From NCBI GenBank assembly GCA_910576545.1, contig CAJTKM010000007.1:1-64000 (forward strand): DNA of 64,000 nucleotides, read 5' to 3'. Shown here piece by piece: positions 17,352 through 27,088 of this stretch (positions within the stretch are counted from its first letter, which is position 1; each line of letters starts with the position of its first letter). Position numbers and translations under genes: made by a program. This stretch comes from Lachnospiraceae bacterium (GTDB taxonomy: Bacteria; Bacillota; Clostridia; Lachnospirales; Anaerotignaceae). The notes below the pieces were generated by a model that worked only from the letters and a program-made list of their open reading frames with translations, did not search any database and was not told the DNA's origin.

Positions 17352-19769
17352 TTATCTTCCTAACGTCCGATTGACCTCCTCCGCATAGCGGACAGTTTCC
17401 ATCGCGTCCTTTGCATATTTATCCGCGCCAATCCTGTCCGCATATTCCTGCGTCAGCACTGCGCCGCCCACAACGACCCTGCACCATGGCGCGCCCGCGC
17501 GCAGCTGTTTTATGGTTTCCTCCATAGCGGGCACAGTCGTCGTCATCAGTGCGCTCAACCCTACAAGCGGCGCGCGGAGTTTCTGCACAGTTTCCACGAT
17601 TTCCTCCGGCGGAACATCGCGTCCCAAATCCGTCACTGCAAAGCCATAATTCTCCAGAAGGAGCTTCACGATATTTTTCCCAATATCATGGATATCCCCT
17701 TTCACCGTAGCAATCACAAAACCGCATTTTCCAGCCGCCGGTTCCTTTTCCGAACGGGCAATAAACGCCTTAATTTCCTCAAACGCGCTTTTTGCCGCTT
17801 CCGCGCTCATCAAAAGCTGGGGCAGGTATACCCGTTTTTCCTCAAACCCCCTGCCAACTGTATCCAAAGCGGGAATGATTTCCCCGTTTATGATTTCCAG
17901 CGGTGGGACGTTTTTCAAAAGCTGAACCGTAATCTCGCCTGCCTGTCCGCCCAGCCCTTTCGCAATGGCTTTTTGCAGGGCGGATTTATATTCTTCTGCG
18001 GAAACAGCCCCCGCAGGCTTTTGTTCCTCTGTCTGCATAGGTGTATAAGATGCAGAAAAACGGATATAGTCGGCACAGTTTTCATCTAAGCCGTGCAGTG
18101 TACGGTATGCAAAATATGTCCGCATCATATCAGCGGAATACGGATTCATGATTGCCGCAGAAAGGCCGTTTTCGAGCGCAAGAGCAAAAAACGTACTGTT
18201 TATGCTGTCCCTGTTGGGCAGTCCGAATGAAACGTTGGAAACACCCAGAGAAGTCCGGCAGCCCAGCTGAAAGCGAATTTCCCGCAGAGCCTGCAAGGTA
18301 ACCTTTGCGGCATGCGGCTCCGCGCTCACCGTCATGGCAAGCGTATCGAATATCAGGTCTTTCTTATCAATGCCGTAGCTTTCCGCCGTTTTCAGTATCT
18401 TTTCAGCAATTTTGACACGCCCCTCCGCCGTTTCGGGGATTCCGTCCTCGTCCAAAGTCAGCGCCACTACCAGCCCGCCGTATTTTTTCACCAGCGGGAA
18501 AACCGCCCGCATACTTTCCTCTTTGCCGTTTACGGAATTGACCATCGCCTTCCCGTTATACCGCCGGAGCGCGCGCTCCATCGCCACAGCGTCGGAAGTA
18601 TCAATCTGGAGCGGCAGGTCGATAACCGCCTGTAATTCACAGACCACATTTTCCAGCATTTCCGGTTCGTTGATATCCGGCAGGCCAACATTGACATCCA
18701 AAATATGCACGCCTTTGTCCTGCTGGTTGATACCTTCCGTCAGGATATAGCCAATGTCATTTTCCTGCAATGCCTGTTTGAAACGCTTCTTTCCTGTCGG
18801 ATTGATCCTTTCCCCAATCAGTATGGGAGAATCGCCAAATTCCAGCATATGCGTATAGGAGGAAACACAGACAAACTCCTTTTTTTCCACCGGAACAGGC
18901 GGAACCTCCGCAGATTTTTCCACCAATGCGCGAATATATTCCGGCGTCGTGCCGCAGCATCCGCCCGCAATACGCACGCCCTTTTTCATCAACCCCGCAA
19001 CATCTTCTGAAAATTCCTCAGGCAGAACATCATAAACCGTCTGCCCGTCCACCACTTTCGGCAGTCCCGCGTTCGGCTTCATAATAACAGGCAGTGAAGA
19101 ATATTTCAGGTACTCCTCCACCACCCCTGCCAGCTCCCTGGGCCCAAGAGAACAGTTGACGCCAATCGCATCCACCCGCAGCCCTTCCAGAAGTGCCACC
19201 ATAGCCGCCGGACTGGCTCCCGTCATCAGCTTTCCGTCTTCGCCGTAAGCATTGGAAACAAAAACAGGCAGGTCACTGTTTTCCTTTGCCGCAAGAACAG
19301 CCGCCTTTGTTTCATAGCTATCATTCATGGTTTCAATGAATATCAAATCCGCGCCGTATTTCACACCCAGTTTCACCGTTTCCGCAAAAACGGTCACGGC
19401 CTCCTCAAAGTCGAAATCGCCGTAAGGTTTGAGCAGTTTTCCCGTAGGCCCAATGTCCAGCGCGATAAATTTTTCATGCTGCCCCGCGCTTTTCTCCCGC
19501 GACGCCTGTGCGTTTTCCATTGCCGCCCTGACAATTTTGTCCAGCTCGTCCAGCGGAAATTTCAGGATATTCGCACCGAAGGTGTTCGTATTCACCACGT
19601 TGCTGCCTGCGTCAAAATACGCCTGATGAATTTCCGTAATCACCTCAGGGCGGGTCAGATTCCACGTTTCCGGATATTCTCCCGGCTGAAGCCCCTGCGC
19701 CTGTAAAAGCGTCCCCATGCCACCGTCAAGGTACACAATATGTTCTTTCATATATTCCAGAATATTCAT
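17352..19769 (-). CDS. metH: Cobalamin-dependent methionine synthase, 805 aa (no activation domain)
   Basis: Transfers the methyl group of methyl-tetrahydrofolate to homocysteine through cobalamin. Domains in order: homocysteine-binding barrel (IVYLDGGMGTLLQAQG start, zinc ligands in GVNC and GGCCGTTPEYI), pterin-binding barrel (LIGERINPTGKKRFKQAL, DVNVGLPDI), B12 cap, and B12-binding Rossmann domain with the base-off His in VKGDIHDIGKNIVKLLLEN. The C-terminal AdoMet/reactivation domain of the 1200-aa E. coli enzyme is absent and is encoded by the separate gene just upstream. The ATG at 19769 is chosen for AGAGGGTG 5 bp before it; a longer open frame overlaps the upstream gene. Confidence 0.93.
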   Translation of the reverse strand: MNILEYMKEHIVYLDGGMGTLLQAQGLQPGEYPETWNLTRPEVITEIHQAYFDAGSNVVNTNTFGANILKFPLDELDKIVRAAMENAQASREKSAGQHEKFIALDIGPTGKLLKPYGDFDFEEAVTVFAETVKLGVKYGADLIFIETMNDSYETKAAVLAAKENSDLPVFVSNAYGEDGKLMTGASPAAMVALLEGLRVDAIGVNCSLGPRELAGVVEEYLKYSSLPVIMKPNAGLPKVVDGQTVYDVLPEEFSEDVAGLMKKGVRIAGGCCGTTPEYIRALVEKSAEVPPVPVEKKEFVCVSSYTHMLEFGDSPILIGERINPTGKKRFKQALQENDIGYILTEGINQQDKGVHILDVNVGLPDINEPEMLENVVCELQAVIDLPLQIDTSDAVAMERALRRYNGKAMVNSVNGKEESMRAVFPLVKKYGGLVVALTLDEDGIPETAEGRVKIAEKILKTAESYGIDKKDLIFDTLAMTVSAEPHAAKVTLQALREIRFQLGCRTSLGVSNVSFGLPNRDSINSTFFALALENGLSAAIMNPYSADMMRTYFAYRTLHGLDENCADYIRFSASYTPMQTEEQKPAGAVSAEEYKSALQKAIAKGLGGQAGEITVQLLKNVPPLEIINGEIIPALDTVGRGFEEKRVYLPQLLMSAEAAKSAFEEIKAFIARSEKEPAAGKCGFVIATVKGDIHDIGKNIVKLLLENYGFAVTDLGRDVPPEEIVETVQKLRAPLVGLSALMTTTVPAMEETIKQLRAGAPWCRVVVGGAVLTQEYADRIGADKYAKDAMETVRYAEEVNRTLGR

Positions 19770-19773
19770 TTTT

Positions 19774-20445
19774 TCACCCTCTGAAAGCACAGCCCTCGTT
19801 ATCGCAACTGTCGCATTTTCCCGGACTATGCCCTGTATTTTTCTCCGTAATGCCAATCAATGCCGTTACCGATTTTGACGGTGACATCAGCAGGCTTTTG
19901 TTCAGCGACAGTCCGATTTTTCCGGGGCACTCCAAAACTCTGAAAATGCTTTCCTGCATTCCCAGCGGCAAATCCCCATAGCCCGGGCTGAACCGAGGCT
20001 TTATAAACCTGCCCTGCTCCGCCGCCTGTTTTTGTATCTCCGCACAGAAGCAGTCGCAAAGGCTTTCGATGCGCTCCGCCCCAACTGCCTGAAAAAGAAA
20101 GGATTTTGACGGCGAAATCCTCCCGTATTTCGCAATCAGACGGTCAATTCCCAGCCCTATCGTCGCCGCAAACACTACCACGCCTTCGCAGCCAGCCAGA
20201 TTCCTGCCCAAATCCGCCGAATCCGTTCCCGCAAAGGAAAGGTCCAGCCCATTTTCCAGCCGCCTGATTAGAAAATACCGCCAGCAGACCTTATAGCTAA
20301 GTTTTCCGTCCAGTTCCGCAAGGCAATCCTTCAAAAGCGGCAGCTCCTCCGCCTCAGCTTTCCCACAGCCCGCATATCTCAGGATTTCCCTGATATCGTA
20401 TTCCGGCGCGTCATAGGTCTTTACGTGAATCATGTCCGCCATCAT
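19774..20445 (-). CDS. Stand-alone MetH activation-domain protein, 223 aa
   Basis: Resembles the AdoMet-binding reactivation domain of MetH as a free protein. Helical start, then VVFAATIGLGIDRLIAKYG, then the AdoMet-site-like RFSPGYGDLPLGMQESIFRV, and a C-terminal Cys-rich tail (GKCDSCDNEGCAFRG). In clostridia such proteins reduce and re-methylate the cobalamin of short MetH enzymes. The four Cys at the end could bind a metal or cluster. It overlaps metF by 4 bp and ends 4 bp before metH, so the three are one operon. Confidence 0.85.
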   Translation of the reverse strand: MMADMIHVKTYDAPEYDIREILRYAGCGKAEAEELPLLKDCLAELDGKLSYKVCWRYFLIRRLENGLDLSFAGTDSADLGRNLAGCEGVVVFAATIGLGIDRLIAKYGRISPSKSFLFQAVGAERIESLCDCFCAEIQKQAAEQGRFIKPRFSPGYGDLPLGMQESIFRVLECPGKIGLSLNKSLLMSPSKSVTALIGITEKNTGHSPGKCDSCDNEGCAFRG

Positions 20446-21317
20446 TTCAGTATTTCCGAAACATTGTCCAGTATTTTCGCCGCAACATCAGGTTTATTCA
20501 TAGAATACACATGGACGTTTTTAATGCCGTTCGCGTACAAATCAATGATCTGGTCTGTCGCATATGCAATGCCCGCCTGCTTCATTGCCGCCGGGGACGT
20601 CCCAAATTTATCCACAATACTCTGGAATCTGTGCGGCATAAACGAGCCCGACAGCTTTACGGCACGCTCCACCTGGCTGGCGTTCGTAATCGGCATTACG
20701 CCCGGAATAACGGGCACCGCAATCCCTGCCTCCCTTATTTTGTACAAAAAGGCGTACAGCAGATTGTTGTCAAAGAACATCTGCGTTGTCAAAAAGTCGC
20801 AGCCCGCCTCAACCTTCTCCTTCAAATACCTGATGTCCTCACCCTGGTTCACGCTTTCCGGATGAACCTCCGGATAGCACGCGCCGCCAATACAGAAATC
20901 CGCCCCGCTTTCCTTCAGCTCACGAATCAGCTCCACCGCGTGGCGGTAATCCCATTTTCTTCTGTCCGTCTGCTCCAGCTCCGGCGTCAAATCGCCCCGC
21001 AGAGCCATCACATTTTTAATGCCGGCCGCTTTCATTTCCTCAATTTTCCTATGTACCATGTCTTTTGTGGAAGATACACAGGTCAGATGCGCCAGCGTCG
21101 GCACATCGTACAATTCGCTGATATTTTTCGCAATATCCAGCGTATATTTGCTTGTCCCGCCGCCCGCGCCATACGTCACGCTTACAAAAGCAGGACGCAG
21201 AGCCGCAATTTCCACAGTTGCCCGCTTTACGCTTTCAAAAGAAGTATCATTTTTCGGCGGAAACACCTCAAATGATAAGGATAAAGCATTTCTTTTCAAA
21301 ATTTCGTTCAGTTTCAC
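20442..21317 (-). CDS. metF: Methylenetetrahydrofolate reductase, 291 aa
   Basis: A TIM-barrel flavoprotein that makes the methyl-tetrahydrofolate used by MetH. Landmarks are SLSFEVFPPKNDTSFESVKR at the start, SVTYGAGGG, the folate-site ALRGDL, FCIGGACYPEVHPES, and the FFDNNLLYAFL helix before VIPGVMPI. Length fits the family. It begins the metF-activation-metH operon. The start is a GTG with only a weak site (GAGTGAT). No S-box or B12 riboswitch was seen in the 120 bp upstream. Confidence 0.93.
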   Translation of the reverse strand: MKLNEILKRNALSLSFEVFPPKNDTSFESVKRATVEIAALRPAFVSVTYGAGGGTSKYTLDIAKNISELYDVPTLAHLTCVSSTKDMVHRKIEEMKAAGIKNVMALRGDLTPELEQTDRRKWDYRHAVELIRELKESGADFCIGGACYPEVHPESVNQGEDIRYLKEKVEAGCDFLTTQMFFDNNLLYAFLYKIREAGIAVPVIPGVMPITNASQVERAVKLSGSFMPHRFQSIVDKFGTSPAAMKQAGIAYATDQIIDLYANGIKNVHVYSMNKPDVAAKILDNVSEILK

Positions 21318-21489
21318 ACCAGATCACTCTTTTCTTCGCAATATAAACTTCCTCCATTATAACTTTTACCATCGCAGAAATCAAGCAGGAGAGCCGCAGA
21401 CTGTTTCTGTTTTCAAAATTTGTGGTATCATAAAATAGCGGCACATTGCAGCACAATGCCGGCGGCTGCGGAATCCCTCCTATTCCATT

Positions 21490-21822
21490 TTATAACCTGT
21501 TTTTATCACCCCATTCACACATTCCGTCTAAAATAGGAATTAAAGATTTTCCGCGTTCTGTTAAGCTGTATTCTACCTTTGGCGGGATTTGTGGATATTC
21601 TTTTCTATGTACTAACTGGTCTGCTTCCAATTCTTTCAAAGTGGAACTTAAAGTCTTATACGAAATTTCACTGATATATTTTTTCATTTCGTTAAAACGA
21701 ACGACTCCGAACTCCATTAAAGTATACAAAATAGTCATTTTATATTTGCCATTGATTAATGACAATGTATAGCTGAAACCTGTTGTTTCAAGGCTTTCAT
21801 TTGAAATGCAGCGTTCATTCAT
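21490..21822 (-). CDS. HxlR family transcriptional regulator, 110 aa
   Basis: Winged-helix HxlR protein: the conserved core INGKYKMTILYTLM, then VVRFNEMKKYISEISYKTLS, the recognition helix region LKELEADQLVHRKEYPQIPP, and KVEYSLTERGKSLIPIL. It is divergent from a run of flavin-dependent reductases starting at 21967. HxlR proteins commonly sense quinones, aldehydes or redox-active compounds and control such reductases, so regulation of the divergent operon is likely. Confidence 0.9.
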   Translation of the reverse strand: MNERCISNESLETTGFSYTLSLINGKYKMTILYTLMEFGVVRFNEMKKYISEISYKTLSSTLKELEADQLVHRKEYPQIPPKVEYSLTERGKSLIPILDGMCEWGDKNRL

Positions 21823-21966
21823 TTTACACTCTCCTTCAGGTAAGTATATAACTTTATTGTAAGTATCGCACTTATATGTGCGTACTTGATTTTATTTCAA
21901 TTCTTGCTAAGATTATAATATCAAAAGCAGAGAAAGTCAATCTCACAGAATCAGGAGGACATATTT

Positions 21967-22512
21967 ATGAGCAAAAAAATAGTTGTAATAACGGGAAGCC
22001 CCCGAAAAAACGGGAATAGCTTTGCTATGACAGACGCTTTCATCAAGGCAGCCGAAGCAAAGGGGCACACAATCACACGGTTTGACGCCGCGTTGAAAAA
22101 AGTGGGTGGCTGTCGGGCATGTGAAACCTGTTTTTCCACTGGAAAAGCCTGTACTTTTGATGATGATTTCAACACAATTGCACCGGCAATTCTTGAAGCG
22201 GACGTTATCGTATTTACCATGCCTGTCTACTGGTATTCTATCCCGGCGCAGATTAAAGGCGTGATTGACCGTATTTTTTCTATGGTTGTAGGCGGCAAGG
22301 ATATTGCCGGAAAGGAATGTGCGCTGATTACCTGTTGTGAAGAAGATGATATGTCCGTCATGGACGGCGTTCGTATTCCTATTGAGCGTATGGCGGCATT
22401 GAATAAATGGAAAATGGCAGGCGAGGTTTTAATTCCCGGCGTATTAAATGTTGGCGATATAGACAAAACCGAAGGCTGCAAAAAAGCAGCTGATTTAGCC
22501 AATGCAATTTAA
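21967..22512 (+). CDS. Flavodoxin-fold NADPH-dependent FMN reductase, 181 aa
   Basis: FMN-binding reductase of the iron-sulfur flavoprotein/NADPH-dehydrogenase type. The phosphate loop is VVITGSPRKNGNSFAM and a Cys pair lies in GGCRACETCFSTGKACTFDD, typical for members with a Cys motif. The Trp/Tyr face is in FTMPVYWYSIPAQIKGVIDR. First gene of the operon divergent from hxlR, with AGGAGG upstream. It probably reduces quinones or disulfide-like substrates; the exact substrate is unknown. Confidence 0.88.
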   Translation: MSKKIVVITGSPRKNGNSFAMTDAFIKAAEAKGHTITRFDAALKKVGGCRACETCFSTGKACTFDDDFNTIAPAILEADVIVFTMPVYWYSIPAQIKGVIDRIFSMVVGGKDIAGKECALITCCEEDDMSVMDGVRIPIERMAALNKWKMAGEVLIPGVLNVGDIDKTEGCKKAADLANAI

Positions 22513-22522
22513 GGAGGTAATT

Positions 22523-23071
22523 ATGAGCAAAACAATTATTATTCTCAATGGAAGCCCGAGAAAAACCGGAAACACAACAGCATTAACGGCAGAATTTAAG
22601 AAAGGCGCAGAGGAAGCCGGAAACACCGTAACAGAGTTTTTTCTTGACGGTATGAACATAAATGGTTGTAAAGGCTGTTTTGGCGGCGGTAAAAATCCTG
22701 ACAGCCCTTGTGCCCAAAAAGACGATATGGATAAAATTTATCCTGTTTACAAGAACGCGGACATAGTTGTTCTTGCAACACCGCTTTACTATTGGACAAT
22801 CAGCGGTCAATTAAAAACCGCCTTTGACCGCTTATTTGCTGTTGCAGAATGTGATCCTAATTATCGAAACCCTAAAAAGGAAAGTGTTCTCATTATGGCA
22901 GCCGAGGGCTGCGGTTTTGAAGAAACTCTTTATTGGTATGAACATCTTGAAGAACATTTAGGGTGGAAAAGCATTGGAAAAGTGCTTTGCGGCGGTGTAA
23001 TGGCTATGGGGGATATTGCCGGAAAACCCGAATTACAGGAAGCCTGGCATTTAGGAAAATCCATTCAATAA
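22523..23071 (+). CDS. NAD(P)H-dependent oxidoreductase (flavodoxin fold), 182 aa
   Basis: Second FMN reductase of the unit, related to the gene upstream: IIILNGSPRKTGNTTALTAE phosphate loop, GCKGCFGGGKNPDSPCAQKD Cys segment, and TPLYYWTISGQLKTAFDR. The ATG at 22523 has AAGGAGG 5 bp before it; a longer frame starting inside the preceding gene is rejected. The close paralogy and 10-bp gap suggest duplication within the operon. Confidence 0.88.
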   Translation: MSKTIIILNGSPRKTGNTTALTAEFKKGAEEAGNTVTEFFLDGMNINGCKGCFGGGKNPDSPCAQKDDMDKIYPVYKNADIVVLATPLYYWTISGQLKTAFDRLFAVAECDPNYRNPKKESVLIMAAEGCGFEETLYWYEHLEEHLGWKSIGKVLCGGVMAMGDIAGKPELQEAWHLGKSIQ

Positions 23072-23089
23072 GGAAAGGGATTTGTCACT

Positions 23090-23421
23090 ATGAATAAAAT
23101 CAATTTGCCCCAAGCTGCAAAATTAACTTCTCCAAACCCGGTAAGTGTCGTATGCACCATGAAGCCGGACGGTTCAACCAACCTTTCCACTGTTTCATGG
23201 TGGACTTATCTTTCCTTTAATCCAGATATGATTGCTTATGCAATGGCAAAGACCTCATACAGCGGCGAAATGGTACGGGATACAAAAAAGCGATCCTTAC
23301 AGTTCCAGGTGCGGAAATTGCAGACGCAGTAATGGGGTGCGGAAGCACTACGGGGCGCAACGTGGATAAGGCAGAAAAATTGGGTATTGAACTTGATGAG
23401 ATAGAGAGGATGCCAGAGTAA
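23090..23421 (+). pseudogene. Flavin reductase-like protein, frameshifted and truncated
   Basis: The first 65 codons read as the FMN-binding split-barrel family (TSPNPVSVVCTMKPDGSTNL, STVSWWTYLSFNPDMIAYAM). At 23283, inside an A run (ACAAAAAAGCG), the frame slips. The other frame carries the expected ILTVPGAEIADAVMGCGSTT and KLGIELDEIE to a stop at 23421. The family is about 190 aa; only about 110 are left, so both a frameshift and a 3' loss are present. Third gene of the reductase operon. Confidence 0.85.
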
Positions 23422-23431
23422 CAAAAAAACG

Positions 23432-23494
23432 CCGGAATGCCAAGAGTAAATTACACGCCCGGATTATACGGGCGCTCTTGACATGCCGACTTAT
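23432..23494 (+). other. Long imperfect hairpin after the reductase operon
   Basis: An outer stem pairs GCCGG..TGCCAAGAG with CTCTTGACATGCCGAC, and an inner stem has GCCCG-GATTATA-CGGGC. It is followed by TTATTTTTG. It could be a terminator or a remnant of a structured element. Confidence 0.45.
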
Positions 23495-23512
23495 TTTTGA
23501 TATGTATTAATC

Positions 23513-23549
23513 AAGGGCTTAACAACAGGGTCTGATGCCAAGCCCTTTT
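23513..23549 (+). terminator. Intrinsic terminator
   Basis: AAGGGCTT (23513-23520) pairs with AAGCCCTT (23540-23547), followed by TTAATT. It closes the rightward reductase operon. Confidence 0.65.
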
Positions 23550-23597
23550 AATTATCATAGAAGCTCTGAATTTACAGAGAAAATTTCACACCCTCTT

Positions 23598-24194
23598 TCA
23601 ACTGCCTTGTTCCATATTTAGCAGCCGTTCCAGATTGTAAATAAATGCAGCTGTTTTTCTTTGCTTTTCTTTTTCGCTGTATTCCATCAGTTCATCAAAC
23701 ACTGTATTTGCATATAAAAAAGTCATTTCCGCAGCTTCTTCGGGATAATCCGTCTGACATATCCCCTGCGCCATTCCCTCTCTTATTAAATCCGTAATAA
23801 TAGGATTGATACCGGAGAGCAGGGACTTCTCCATTTTCTGGTGCATAAGGGCATTCTGCGGCTTATGTATCTGTTTCAGGAGTTCCTGTCCAAAATTGCC
23901 GTCGCTCACATTTAATGCAAGCATCATCATAGTAAGGCGCTCCAGCACAGGCACATTTTTCTGTGCCGCAATCGCTTCCGCTTTTTCAACCAGCCTGCTC
24001 ATCATGCGGCTGATCATTGCATCCAGAATTTCTTCTTTGGATTTGAAATGGTAATAAAGCGTCCCCCTCGCAATGCCGATTTCATTCAGAATATCACTGG
24101 TGCTGGTGCCGTCAAAGCCCTTTGTTCCAAACAGTCTCTCTGCCACATCCAATATTTCATTTTTACGCTCTTCCGCTTCTTTTACCACACGCAT
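23598..24194 (-). CDS. TetR/AcrR family transcriptional regulator, 198 aa
   Basis: N-terminal HTH (RKNEILDVAERLFGTKGFDG, then STSDILNEIGIARGTLYYHF, then KSKEEILDAMI) and an all-helical ligand domain. Length fits the family. Upstream (24195-24250) a TAGACTGACTGTCGGTTTAA stretch may be the operator. No intact partner adjoins: the leftward MATE/kinase and ABC genes upstream of it are broken, so its original target may have been one of those exporters. Confidence 0.9.
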   Translation of the reverse strand: MRVVKEAEERKNEILDVAERLFGTKGFDGTSTSDILNEIGIARGTLYYHFKSKEEILDAMISRMMSRLVEKAEAIAAQKNVPVLERLTMMMLALNVSDGNFGQELLKQIHKPQNALMHQKMEKSLLSGINPIITDLIREGMAQGICQTDYPEEAAEMTFLYANTVFDELMEYSEKEKQRKTAAFIYNLERLLNMEQGS

Positions 24195-24295
24195 GGAATC
24201 TGTACCCTCCTATTGTTTGTAGACTGACTGTCGGTTTAATATTAGCACTGAGAAAATAATTTGTCAATCTGTCCGGCTGGAAATTGATAAAACTT

Positions 24296-24432
24296 GTAAC
24301 AGTTCAGCCTTCGGCTTCCTGTTACGGGCATCAAGCCATGCAAAACCACTTCGTGGTGGCTTGATGCATCTCAAGCACTACTTTTTCTTACGGACTTTGC
24401 AGTAAATGCAAAGTCCTGGGCTAAACTGTTAC
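24296..24432. repeat. MITE-like element, second family
   Basis: A 137-bp noncoding segment with terminal inverted repeats GTAACAGTTCAGCC (24296-24309) and GGCTAAACTGTTAC (24419-24432), differing at one base. Internal hairpins include CATCAAGCCA...TGGCTTGATG around CCACTTCGTGG, and GGACTTTGCA-GTAAA-TGCAAAGTCC. There is no open frame. It lies between the tetR gene and the fused MATE-kinase pseudogene. Confidence 0.8.
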
Positions 24433-24540
24433 TAAATCTTTGCATAAATGAAAAATCAATGAACATAAGCATACAATATAATCCTTGCTGTCCATTGATT
24501 TTTCTACGTTTTCAAACAGAATACGCAGCCTATTCTTTAT

Positions 24541-25832
24541 TTAGCTCCTGCCCATCCGTGTAATATAACTGCAGATCATGTCTGCTGCAGCTTCTTCTCC
24601 CACTGATGCGTCAATGCACAGTTCATAGCCATGTGGATTGCCCCACTCCTGCCCGGAAACGCTTTTATAATATGCGCTCCTTGCGGCATCCGACCTTGCA
24701 ATGCTCTTTTTCGCAGCCTCCGGACTGTCCCCGTACATCTCCATTACCTTTTTCTCACGGTAGCTTTCCGGGGCATAGATAAAGATACGGACCACATCCG
24801 GATAATGACGCAGCACATAGTCCGCCGAGCGTCCTATGATGACGCAGGAACCCGCATCCGCAATATGCCGGATGGCCTTTTCCTGTGCCGCGACAGCGCG
24901 CTTTACCGGGTCGGCTGTGAGGTACAATTCCCGCATAACAGCGTTTTCATCGGAATTGATGCCGGAAATAAAATCCTGCGCCAGTCCGCTTTCCTGGGCG
25001 GCAACTGCCGCCAGCGGGATATCTGCGCCGTAAACGGAGCCTGCGCCATACTTCACCAGCAGGATATTGTTGACAACCGTAATGACCACGATGGAAAGCT
25101 GCGTCAGGAGACTGGAAGTTCCCAGGGCCATTACCGGCTTTAAGAGCGCCATACCCGGCCTGAAGCTGCCGGCGCCCACCCGGAATGCCTTAAATAAGTC
25201 GCACAGATTAAGAAGCTGACAAACTGCCCCAAAATGGTAGCCCATGCCGCACCCTTGATTCCCATGTCGAGTGCAAAGATGGCAACCGGGTCGCCGATAA
25301 TATTGATAATTGCGCCGGTAAGCATGGCAGCCATGGCGTATTTCGGACTGCCATCCGCCCTGATGATGGAAGCAAGCGTATTCTGCGTCATGGCAAGGGG
25401 CATCATGGCAAAGATGATCATGCCATACTCATGCGCCATCTGTATGTTTGCATCTGTCGCGCCGATCATGCGCAGCAGGCCGTTACCCCACAGGTAGGCA
25501 ATGGCAATCACCACTACACCGGAGAAAAACGATCCAAGAACCGCACTGCCAACACTCCTGTGAATGTCTTTTGTTTCCCCACGCCCCAGAGAAACACTGA
25601 GCGCGGCGGCGGCTCCGTCGCCAAAGAACAGGCTTAAGCCCCACCCTACTACCGTAATCGGGAAGATCACGCCGGTAGCGGCATTGCCCAGATAGCCCAC
25701 GCCGTTGCCCACAAATATCTGGTCTACAATATTGTAGAGGCATGAAATAATCAAGGAACAGATGCAGGGAATTGCAAACTTCTGCAGCAGTTTCCCCACT
25801 TTTTCCGTGCCAAGATAGTTACTGTTTTCCAT
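24541..25832 (-). pseudogene. MATE transporter fused to a cytidylate-kinase-like protein (frameshift plus deletion)
   Basis: From the ATG at 25832 (after GGAGG) the frame reads the N-terminal bundle of a MATE protein (YNIVDQIFVGNGVGYLG, IRADGSPKYAM) to about 25200. There a frameshift occurs: one frame stops at 25140, the other reads on as LFKAFRVGAGSFRPG...ALGTSSLLTQLSIVVI. After YGADIPLA it passes without a stop into the kinase-like family from its second quarter (AQESGLAQDFISGINS, then CVIIGRSADYVLRHYPD) to the natural end at 24541. The MATE second half and the kinase P-loop are both missing. The order MATE then kinase equals the intact pair at 30802-32804, so an internal deletion of a former two-gene unit is the simplest origin. 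Confidence 0.85.
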
Positions 25833-26066
25833 AATAATCCTCCTTTTTTGCACAAAAAACGACACTTGCAGCACCCGTACCGTAATCAGATTTACGCGCG
25901 GCGCGCCACATGTGTCGTTGATTTTGCATGATTTAATTTCCAAATGATATTATACTTTTTTTGCCTTTCAAACGCAAAGGATATTTTTCACAAAAAACAG
26001 CTGCCTGTTGTCTGTCAAAAATATACAAAGTTTCCGCACGGCAGTCCTGTGCTGTCAGCCAGTCCC

Positions 26067-27088
26067 TTATGTCGCAAATCCGGCATACTGGGTCATGTAA
26101 AGTTCATAATATCTGCCTTTTTTCGCAAGCAGCTCCTCATGGCTACCGCTCTCCGCAATCTCTCCGTGCTCCATGACCACAATCAGATCAGAATCCCTTA
26201 TGGTGGAAAGGCGGTGGGCGATCACGATACTGGTGCGTCCCTGCATAATGCTGTGCATGGCGTCCTGTATAGCCTTCTCAGTGCGGGTATCCACATTGGA
26301 TGTGGCTTCATCCAGAATCAGGATTTTGGGATCCGCCACAAAAGCGCGGGCGATGGCTAAAAGCTGGCGCTGCCCCTGGCTGATATTCGCGCCGGAACCG
26401 GTCAGCACCGTGTCATAGCCCTGCGGGAGAAGCCCGATCATATCCCGGCACTGGCTCATCTCCACCGCAGCCTTAAGCTGCTCCTCCGCAGCGCTGTCGT
26501 TTCCGTATTTCAGATTATTCCGGACCGTATCGGAAAACAGGACAGTGTCCTGCCCGTTTATACGGATTTCCCCGCTTTCTATGTCATAGAACCGCATAAG
26601 CAGGTTGACGATGGTAGTCTTCCCGCTTCCGGTGGCGCCCACCAGCGCGACTTTTCTGCCATTTGGGACAGCCAGTGTAAAATCCCGGATCACGGGAGTT
26701 CCCGCCTCATAGGAAAAGCATACATTCTGAAAGGTCACAGCAGCTTTTTCGCCCGTTTCCAGCGCCACACCGCTTTTATCCTCTGTTTCCTCATCCAGCA
26801 CGGCAAAAACCCTCTCCGCGCCGGCAACCGCTGTCTGCAGCTGCCCATAAATCTGTGCGATCTCATTGATGGGGCGGCTAAACTGCTTCGCGTATACGAT
26901 AAATGCGGAAATCACGCCCACCGAAATCAGCCCGTTCATCGAAAAATATCCCCCGAAAACGGCAATAATGACAAAACCGATATTCCCGATACAGTTCATC
27001 GCCGGCCCCATAACGCCGCTGAAAACATCCGTCTTAATCCCTGCTTTTGTGAGGGAATCCGCCGTGGCGCAGAAATCCGCTGCTTCTG
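26067..27088 (-). pseudogene. ABC exporter half-transporter 2, 5'-truncated
   Basis: Encodes the last part of an exporter membrane domain (SLTKAGIKTDVFSGVMGPAM, IAQIYGQLQTAVAGAERVFA) and a complete nucleotide-binding domain. That domain has Walker A GATGSGKTT, signature ISQGQRQLLAIARAF, Walker B ILILDEATS, and the switch His in IVIAHRLSTI. About 260 N-terminal residues, including most membrane helices, are missing. They were removed by a deletion that joined this gene to the signature motif of the upstream ABC gene. Without the helices it cannot form an exporter. Confidence 0.85.
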
